Shown: positions 58,163 through 64,000 of the stretch, piece by piece
Layout: each line of letters opens with the position of its first letter
Numbering within the stretch: the stretch's first letter is position 1
DNA from: Microlunatus parietis
GTDB taxonomy: Bacteria; Actinomycetota; Actinomycetes; Propionibacteriales; Propionibacteriaceae
NCBI RefSeq assembly: GCF_013407955.1
Contig: NZ_JACCBU010000001.1
Coordinates: 7,176,127 to 7,240,126, forward strand
Direction: 5' to 3'
Length of the DNA stretch: 64,000 nt
Made by a program: the position numbers and the translations under genes
The notes under the pieces: model-generated
What the model was told of the DNA's origin: nothing
Database searches by the model: none
What the model saw: only the letters and a program-made list of their open reading frames with translations

Positions 58163-59083
58163 GTGTTGATCAGCGACCGGCTCCGGGATCATCTCGAGCG
58201 CACGCTCGCGGTGCGGGTCACCGCACCGCCAACCCGAATCGCGCGGGGGTACGGCAACGAGAACTGGCAGTTCGAGACCGACGACGGGCCGATGTTGATC
58301 AAGGTCGCCCGGCCGCACCTGAACCCGGAGAAGCTGCGGATGGCGGCCGGGGCGCATCGGGCGGCGGCCGCCGCCGGCGTACCGGTTCCGGAACTGCTCC
58401 ACGTCGATCCGGAGTGCCCGGCGCTCGATGGACGGTCGGTCCGGGTGCAGCGCTATGTGGAGGGCCGGCACCCGGTCGAGGTCATGATCACCGACCAGGC
58501 GGTCCGGCAGTTCTTCCGGACGCTCGGCGAGACGGTGGCCACGCTGCACACGGTCGTCGCCGACGGGTTCGCGTCCCGGTTCGGCGGCCGGCCGAGCTTC
58601 GCCCGTTGGGCCGATTACGTGGCGTACCGGGTGCCGCAGATCAGCGGCCGGCTCGAGGCCGCCGGCGGGCTGCCCGGACTTGATCATCGGGCACTGTTCG
58701 ACCGCGTGCTCACCTTGGCCGAGGCGGTCTCGCCGGTGGTCCAGCCGCGGCTCACGCACCGGGATCTCTACCTGGACAACATTCTGGCGGGTCCGGACGG
58801 CGGCGTCGTCGCCGTGATCGACTTCGACATCGCCGAGGCCTGGGATCCGCTGGCGGACCTGGTCAAGCTGCGCTGGCAGGTCTGGCCCGACTATCCGCCC
58901 GCAGCCTCGGAGACCTTCCTGCACGCCTACGCGACCGAGCTGCCGGCCCGGTTCGACGACCGGATCTGGATCGCCGAGGTCCTGGAACTGGTCAACTACG
59001 TCGCGAACGGGCTCGCGGACGGCGGCAAGCCGGAGTTCACCGCTTCGGCGCGGCACCGGCTGGATCAGGTGCTGGCCGCATGA
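58163..59083 (+). CDS. APH-fold kinase family protein
   Basis: 306 residues from GTG 58163, 6 nt after TAAGCT (leaderless). RIARGYGNENWQFETDDGPMLIKVARPHL is the N-lobe with the ATP Lys, and RLTHRDLYLDNILAGPDGGVVAVIDFDIAEAWDPLADLVKL has the catalytic HRDLYxDN and the metal DFD. No known antibiotic kinase fits clearly. It heads a coupled run of three genes, the second a phosphohistidine domain, so it may phosphorylate a protein or small molecule in a relay. Confidence 0.84.
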   Translation: MLISDRLRDHLERTLAVRVTAPPTRIARGYGNENWQFETDDGPMLIKVARPHLNPEKLRMAAGAHRAAAAAGVPVPELLHVDPECPALDGRSVRVQRYVEGRHPVEVMITDQAVRQFFRTLGETVATLHTVVADGFASRFGGRPSFARWADYVAYRVPQISGRLEAAGGLPGLDHRALFDRVLTLAEAVSPVVQPRLTHRDLYLDNILAGPDGGVVAVIDFDIAEAWDPLADLVKLRWQVWPDYPPAASETFLHAYATELPARFDDRIWIAEVLELVNYVANGLADGGKPEFTASARHRLDQVLAA

Positions 59084-59412
59084 TCATCACGGGGATCGCG
59101 GCGAGTCCGGGGACGGCCGAAGGACGGATCCGGGTGATCACGTCGCTGGACGACTTCGGCCGGTTCGGCGCCGGCGAGATCCTGGTCTGCCGGACCACGT
59201 CGCCGGCCTGGACGCCGTTGCTGAGCCGGGCCGCGGCGGTGATCACCGAGGTCGGCAGCCGGCTGGCCCATGCGGCGATCGTCGCCCGCGAGCTCGGGAT
59301 TCCGGCGGTGGTCGGGGCCGACCGGGCGATGTCGATCTTGCGGGACGGGCAGCGGGCGCGGGTGGACGGTACCGCCGGCACGATCATGATCATGGAAGCG
59401 GCGGCTCGGTGA
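59080..59412 (+). CDS. stand-alone PEP-utilising-enzyme swivelling (phosphohistidine) domain
   Basis: 110 residues from an ATG overlapping the kinase stop. Only the mobile domain of PPDK/PEP synthase/EI-type enzymes is present: IAASPGTAEGRIRVI...ILVCRTTSPAWTPLLSRAAAVITEVGSRLAHAAIVARELGIPAVVG, with the phosphorylatable His in GSRLAHAAIVARE. No ATP-grasp or PEP-binding domain is encoded, unlike rifampicin phosphotransferase, which uses the same domain. It may shuttle phosphate between the neighbouring proteins. Confidence 0.85.
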   Translation: MIITGIAASPGTAEGRIRVITSLDDFGRFGAGEILVCRTTSPAWTPLLSRAAAVITEVGSRLAHAAIVARELGIPAVVGADRAMSILRDGQRARVDGTAGTIMIMEAAAR

Positions 59413-60005
59413 CGGCACCGGACCTGCTGACGCTGCACGCGGTTCGGCTGCTGGGTTACGCAGCGGCCGACCGGGTGGCGGCTCGTTTCGGTCGGCCGGT
59501 GTCGGATACCGAACGGGAGTTGGCCGACCTGGCCGCTCGCGGCTGGGTCGGGTACGGATCCTTCGGTGGCGACGGCGGGTGGGCGCTGACCGAGTCGGGG
59601 AAGGCCGAGGGGGAGCGCCGGCTCGCCGCGGAGCTGGACGAGGCGGCTGCGCGGTCGGTCGTCGACCGGGTGCATCGTGCCTTCCTCCCGTACAACCGAA
59701 CGGTGGGGGAGTTGTGCACGGCCTGGCAGCTGGCGACGCTCGGCATGGCCGATCAGGAAGTTGATCTTGAGTCAACCGTGACCGGGCTCGGTGCCGCGGC
59801 CCAGGCGCTGGCCGGGTTCGAGCGGGACCTGGTGGCCGTGCTGGAGCGGTTCGGCGGTTACCACCGGCGGTTCGCGACGGCACTGTTCCGGATCGACGAC
59901 GACCCGGCCTGGCTGGCCGGTACCGATCGCGATTCCTGTCACCGGGTCTGGTTCGAGTTCCACGAGGATCTGATCGCGAGCCTCGGGATCGACCGCACCG
60001 GCTAG
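59409..60005 (+). CDS. hypothetical regulator-like protein of the kinase/phosphohistidine cassette
   Basis: 198 residues from a GTG overlapping the swivelling-domain stop. The first 75 residues (LTLHAVRLLGYAAADRVAARFG, ELADLAARGWVGYGS, WALTESGKAEGERRL) have the form of a winged helix with a MarR-like wing. The rest is helical (RSVVDRVHRAFLPYNRTVGELCTAWQL). No named family. Possibly a phosphorylation-controlled transcription factor or a substrate of the cassette. Confidence 0.65.
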   Translation: MTAPDLLTLHAVRLLGYAAADRVAARFGRPVSDTERELADLAARGWVGYGSFGGDGGWALTESGKAEGERRLAAELDEAAARSVVDRVHRAFLPYNRTVGELCTAWQLATLGMADQEVDLESTVTGLGAAAQALAGFERDLVAVLERFGGYHRRFATALFRIDDDPAWLAGTDRDSCHRVWFEFHEDLIASLGIDRTG

Positions 60006-60052
60006 CGCCGAACGGTTGGAAGGTCGGCGCCCGGCATGGCACCATCACACGC

Positions 60053-60496
<444 letters not shown>

Positions 60497-60505
60497 CGTG
60501 GTCGC

Positions 60506-60910
60506 ATGACGATCACCATTCATTCGAGTTTCCTGCCGCACCTCGACGCGGACGCTTCGCTCGCCTTCTATCGTGACGCGCTCGGCTTCGAGGTCCGCGA
60601 CGACGTCGGCTACGACGGGATGCGCTGGATCACGGTCGGGCCGGCCGATCAGCCGGACACCGCGATCGTGCTGCAGCCGCCCGCACTGCCCGGCGTCACC
60701 GAGGACGAGCGCCGTACCCTGCTCGACCTGATGGCCAAGGGCAGCTACTTCGGGGTCAACCTGGCCAGCGCCGACTTGGCGGCGACGTTCGAACGGCTCG
60801 AGGCGAGTGGCGCGGAGATCGTCCAGGAGCCGATCGATCAGCCGTACGGCGTGCGCGACTTCGCGGTCCGGGATCCCGCCGGGAACCTGATCAGGATCCA
60901 GCAGACCTGA
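60506..60910 (+). CDS. VOC-family protein (glyoxalase/bleomycin-resistance fold)
   Basis: 134 residues. SSFLPHLDADASLAFYRDALGFEVR and VQEPIDQPYGVRDFAVRDPAGNLIRIQQ are the two ends of a complete VOC monomer; the metal-ligand His and Glu are only partly retained (no N-terminal His in the usual place after the first strand). ATG 60506 follows TAGCGT by 6 nt. The gene overlaps the convergent double-VOC gene by 20 bp. Confidence 0.85.
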   Translation: MTITIHSSFLPHLDADASLAFYRDALGFEVRDDVGYDGMRWITVGPADQPDTAIVLQPPALPGVTEDERRTLLDLMAKGSYFGVNLASADLAATFERLEASGAEIVQEPIDQPYGVRDFAVRDPAGNLIRIQQT

Positions 60911-61607
60911 GGCAGAACTCGTTGCCGTCCGGGTCGGTCAGCACCACCCAGTCCTGATCATCGGGAGACAACGCGGAGCGCTGCGCGCCGAGCATGATCA
61001 GCCGCTCCAATTCGGCTTCTTGATCATCGGGTACGAGATCGAAGTGCACCCGGCCCTTGCCGATCAGCGGCTCGACCGGCGGGCCGCCCCAGGTGATCTT
61101 GGTGCCGCCCAGCGGGGACTGGATCGCGGTCTCCTCGTCCTGGTCCCAGACCAGCGGCCAGTCCAGCGCCCGGTTCCAGAAGTAGCCGACCTGTTGCGAG
61201 CCGTCGCAGGCCAGCGCGCCGATCCGGCCGGTACCGGCCAGGAAGTTGTTGCCGGGCTCGATCACGCAGAACTCGTTGCCCTCGGGGTCGGCGAGCACGA
61301 CGTGCGGTTCGTCGGGACTCTGACCGATGTCGATGTGCCGCCCGCCCAGCTTCAGCGCCAGGGCGACCTGTCGTTGTTGATCTTCGAGCGAGCTGCTGGT
61401 CAGATCGAAGTGCATCCGGTTCTGCCCGATCTTCTCGTTCGGCGCCAGCTGGAACCGGATCCGCGGCTGACCGGCGTCGTCGGGCTCCAGGACCACGCCG
61501 CCGTCGGAGTCCGCGGTCGCTGCGCGGCCGAGCAGGCCGGCCCAGAAGTGGCCGAGTTGCTGGGGGTCGTTCGCGTCGAAGCTGATCGCCAGGAGTCGAG
61601 AGGCCAT
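60891..61607 (-). CDS. VOC-family protein with two domains
   Basis: 238 residues. Each half is a full module: NDPQQLGHFWAGLLGR...RMHFDLTSSSLED...VLADPEGNEFCVIEPG, then GYFWNRALDWPLVWDQDEETAIQSP...RVHFDLVPDDQEAELERL...VLTDPDGNEFCLRS. An internal duplication of this kind is common in actinobacterial VOC proteins. ATG 61607 follows TAGGTT by 6 nt. Function unknown. Confidence 0.85.
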   Translation of the reverse strand: MASRLLAISFDANDPQQLGHFWAGLLGRAATADSDGGVVLEPDDAGQPRIRFQLAPNEKIGQNRMHFDLTSSSLEDQQRQVALALKLGGRHIDIGQSPDEPHVVLADPEGNEFCVIEPGNNFLAGTGRIGALACDGSQQVGYFWNRALDWPLVWDQDEETAIQSPLGGTKITWGGPPVEPLIGKGRVHFDLVPDDQEAELERLIMLGAQRSALSPDDQDWVVLTDPDGNEFCLRSAGS

Positions 61608-61621
61608 TGACTCAACCTAGA

Positions 61622-62490
61622 TCACCGGGACGGCGGCCGCAGGACCAGACCGCGGTTCATCGGGCCTTCGAAGCCGAGCGTGACGGGCTCGGCCGTCCCG
61701 CCCGTCGCCCGGTGGTGCTCGCTGATCGCCGCCAGCAACGCGTCGCGGCCGAGCTTCGTACCGGGGCTCCAGAAGTTGCAGCACGGCAGGACCAGCACCG
61801 GAACGGCGGCAGCCGACTCGACCACCGGCCGCAGCGCCTGGTCGGGGTGCAGTCCGATGATCAGGTCGTAGTAGTCGGCGAGGTCGGCCGTGTAGGGGAG
61901 AGCCCGGTGCGCGACGCCCTTCAGCACCCAACCCCGTGGATCGATCACCTCACAGTTGATGTTGTGCCGCTTGCTCAGGATCCGGGCCAGCATCCCCTGG
62001 CCGCCGGCGACGTCGGCCGCGAACCGTACCTCCGGAAAGTGATCACCGACGAACTCCGCCAGCTCCGGCGACGAGACGAAGCCCAGCCGCTCGTACACCG
62101 GAACGGCCCGGCGCCCCGAGTGGACCGTGACGTGCAGCGCCCCGAGCCGCAGGGCGTGTGCGGTCGCGGCCTCGACGAGCGCCGACCCGATGCCCTGTCC
62201 GCGGTGCTCCGGCCGGACGAAGACGCTCTGGATGTCCGCGGACAGCCGGTTCAGCTTTCCTGGTCGAGGAACCCGCGGAACCAGCGCGACCCAGGCCATG
62301 CCGACCACCTCGGGCCCGTCCGTTCGTGCACGTACGCGAGGTGGGAGTGCTGCTGGGCCGCCCACCACTGTGCGAAATCCTCGACGAACGTGTCGTCCGG
62401 TTCCTGATCCGGCGCGTCACGCCGGGCGTTGGCGTGCAGCAGCCGGGCCAACTCCACGACGTCGTCCGCACCGGCCTGACTGATCTTCAC
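61622..62490 (-). pseudogene. GNAT acetyltransferase fused to a methyltransferase-like domain, frameshifted
   Basis: From GTG 62490 (7 nt after CAGAAT) the frame reads VKISQAGADDVVELARLLH to AYVHER, then shifts near 62318-62332 and continues DGPEVVGMAWVALV...SVFVRPEHRGQGIGSALV with the acetyl-CoA loop. One missing base restores one long frame. After the GNAT (about 140 codons), AADVAGGQGMLARILSKRHNINCEVIDPRG looks like the SAM-binding start of a methyltransferase, with a Cys-Cys-Asn centre further on. It is either an error, a true pseudogene or two overlapping genes. Confidence 0.66.
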
Positions 62491-62624
62491 CACGTCAATT
62501 CTGTCACCACCGAGCGGTGCTCGACCCAGGCCGCGGAAGTTGATCATGAACTGGGGGAGCGTGGACGGTGCATCGGAGTGATCAACGCGTGGCAATCGAT
62601 GATCAGCTCCGGTACGGTCGCCCT

Positions 62625-63545
62625 GTGGATCTGGCTCGGATGATCAGTACGGGTGAGCGCGAGTTTCTGTTGTTCGCGATCACGCCACCGCGGGCGTCGA
62701 CCAGTCCCGAGCGGATGGCGGCGATCGGCGAGGCGACCCTGAGTCGTCTGCGGTCGGTCGATCCCGACGGCGTGGTGCTGTACGACATCGCCGACGAGAA
62801 CGACCGCAATCCCGACGAGCGTCCGTTCCCGTTCCTGCCCACCGTCGATCCGGCCGACTTCCTCGCTGATCAACTGAGTGCTTGGCAGAAGCCGGCGATC
62901 GTCTATCGGTCCGTCGGGAAATACGCCGAACCCGATCTTGAGACCTGGCTGGCGACGCAGCCGACCGACAGGATCCTTTCGGTGCTGGTGGGATCGTCGT
63001 CGAGCCGCAACATCGGCCAGACCTCGCTGCGGTCCGCGTACGCGATGCGCGAGACGGTACGGCCGGAGTTGATCATCGGCGGGGTGGTGATTCCGGAGCG
63101 GCACCAGGCCAGGGGAGACGAGCACCTTCGGATGCTGGAGAAGCAGTCGGCGGGCTGTTCGTTCTTCGTCAGCCAGGTTCTCTATGACGTGAACGCCGCG
63201 AAGAATCTCGTCTCCGACTACCGCGACGTTTGCGAGGCCCGTGCGATCCGGCCACGACCGATCGCGTTCACGCTGTCGGTCTGCGGTTCGATCAAGACAC
63301 TGGAATTCCTAACCTGGCTCGGTGTACAGGTCCCGAACTGGATTCAGCGTGATCTCACCCGCAGCGAGGACACCCTCGCGGCCTCGTACGAGCATGTCCG
63401 GGCGGCCGCCTTCGACATGCTCACGTACTGCCGGAGGCTCGAAGTGCCGGTCGGGCTGAACGTCGAGAGCGTGTCGACCCGCCGTGTGGAGATCGAAGCC
63501 GCGGTCCGGCTGGCCGACGAGGTAAAGGCGGCGCTCCGGAGATGA
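62625..63545 (+). CDS. methylenetetrahydrofolate-reductase-like protein
   Basis: 306 residues from GTG 62625, 6 nt after TACGGT; ATG 62640 is an alternative. The TIM-barrel order is like MetF: LLFAITPPRAST (the E/D of the first strand is replaced), DPDGVVLYDIADE, AIVYRSVGKY, GGVVIPERH, KQSAGCSFFVSQVLYDV and IRPRPIAFTLSVCG. Short and diverged in the flavin-contacting segments, so folate reduction is only a family guess. Coupled to the next GNAT gene by an ATGA overlap. Confidence 0.72.
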   Translation: MDLARMISTGEREFLLFAITPPRASTSPERMAAIGEATLSRLRSVDPDGVVLYDIADENDRNPDERPFPFLPTVDPADFLADQLSAWQKPAIVYRSVGKYAEPDLETWLATQPTDRILSVLVGSSSSRNIGQTSLRSAYAMRETVRPELIIGGVVIPERHQARGDEHLRMLEKQSAGCSFFVSQVLYDVNAAKNLVSDYRDVCEARAIRPRPIAFTLSVCGSIKTLEFLTWLGVQVPNWIQRDLTRSEDTLAASYEHVRAAAFDMLTYCRRLEVPVGLNVESVSTRRVEIEAAVRLADEVKAALRR

Positions 63546-64000
63546 GTATCGAGGTACGTGGAGCGGTGACGCCGGCCGAGGTCGAGGCGGCCGTACGAGT
63601 ACTGGATTCGGTCCTCGGGTCCGGCCGCGGCTCGCGTGATCTTGACCTGTTCCGGGCAAGCCCCGACCTCTTGTCGATCGCGCTCGAGGATGGGTGGATC
63701 GTCGGCAGTGTCGGTTGTGACGGAGCGAACGGGGTCGGCACGGTTGCCGTACTGGAGGGGTATCGCGGTCAGGGTCTGGGCCGACGGTTGCTCGAACGAG
63801 CGGAGGACGTCCTGCGGCAGCGAGGCGCCAAGTCAGTGGGCCTGGGCAGCCTCGACGGCGCCGTCGACTTCTACCTGTCCTGCGGCTATCAGGCCCAACT
63901 CCTGGTGCAGTTCGCGCCGGAAGTCGATCAGCCGGAGTTGATCATCACCGAGTTGATCAACGGCGTCCTGGCCGGTCACCAGGTCGCTCGGCGGGACTGG
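63542..64000 (+). CDS. GNAT acetyltransferase, 3'-partial
   Basis: Begins at the ATG overlapping the previous stop and runs off the window (153 codons seen). EVEAAVRVLDSVLGSG and VGTVAVLEGYRGQGLGRRLLERAEDVLRQRG give the acetyl-CoA loop, and VDFYLSCGYQAQLLVQF the last strand of the fold. Probably close to complete. Substrate unknown. Confidence 0.85.
   Translation, partial: MSIEVRGAVTPAEVEAAVRVLDSVLGSGRGSRDLDLFRASPDLLSIALEDGWIVGSVGCDGANGVGTVAVLEGYRGQGLGRRLLERAEDVLRQRGAKSVGLGSLDGAVDFYLSCGYQAQLLVQFAPEVDQPELIITELINGVLAGHQVARRDW

Overview
This window comes from a high-GC actinobacterium. The evidence is an RbpA transcription factor, adjacent apolipoprotein N-acyltransferase and polyprenol-phosphate mannose synthase genes (one fused protein in mycobacteria), a protein resembling mycothiol-dependent nitroreductases, and frequent leaderless starts with a -10-like hexamer 6-8 nt before the start codon. 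A short intergenic repeat, CCTGAGCCTGTCGAAGGG and its inverse, recurs at six places. Propionibacteriales is a guess only. There are no rRNA or tRNA genes, CRISPR arrays, transposases or phage modules that I can recognise.

Layout. 1-5.1 kb: two teichoic-acid-type glycerophosphotransferases, an XRE regulator with a flavoprotein, and a rearranged remnant of a third transferase. 5.4-7.8 kb: an ATP-grasp enzyme, then two type II toxin-antitoxin pairs (YefM-YoeB and ParDE), each behind a palindromic operator. 7.9-13 kb: a DoxX-like protein, a 5'-3' exonuclease, and an Lrp-Lnt-Ppm-FxsA run on the plus strand. 13-19.3 kb: a GNAT-VOC fusion, then a minus-strand set (SRPBCC, SDR, VOC, two MFS pumps) opposite two HxlR regulators that share palindromic sites. 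19.3-25.3 kb: AraC and a PhyH-type oxygenase, rbpA with a SigR/SigH-type promoter, and a membrane/phosphodiesterase operon. 25.3-33.6 kb: a large secreted beta-propeller protein, a serine hydrolase, pdxY, small metabolic genes and a MurA homologue fused to an XRE DNA-binding domain. 33.7-45.7 kb: lpd, a WYL regulator, an orphan antitoxin, a paired ABC exporter in which one subunit is frameshifted, a DNA glycosylase, and a divergent MocR/YczE pair. 45.7-54.4 kb: a GH127 glycosidase, an APH-fold kinase bracketed by 60-bp inverted repeats, assorted small enzymes and a TetM/OtrA-like ribosomal protection gene. 54.5-64 kb: a YeiH-type transporter with a divergent GntR regulator, a gene whose Shine-Dalgarno sequence lies in a terminator-like hairpin, a coupled kinase / phosphohistidine-domain / winged-helix cassette, and several GNAT and VOC genes.

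The strongest leads are: (i) the ribosomal protection gene with an overlapping 35-codon leader ORF and a WhiB7-like promoter; (ii) the kinase, stand-alone phosphohistidine domain and regulator cassette at 58.2-60.0 kb; (iii) the promoter plus hairpin sequestering the SD at 58.05 kb; (iv) the XRE-MurA fusion; and (v) the 60-bp inverted repeat pair at 47.6 and 48.8 kb. All functions are inferred from reading the translations. No database search was run.
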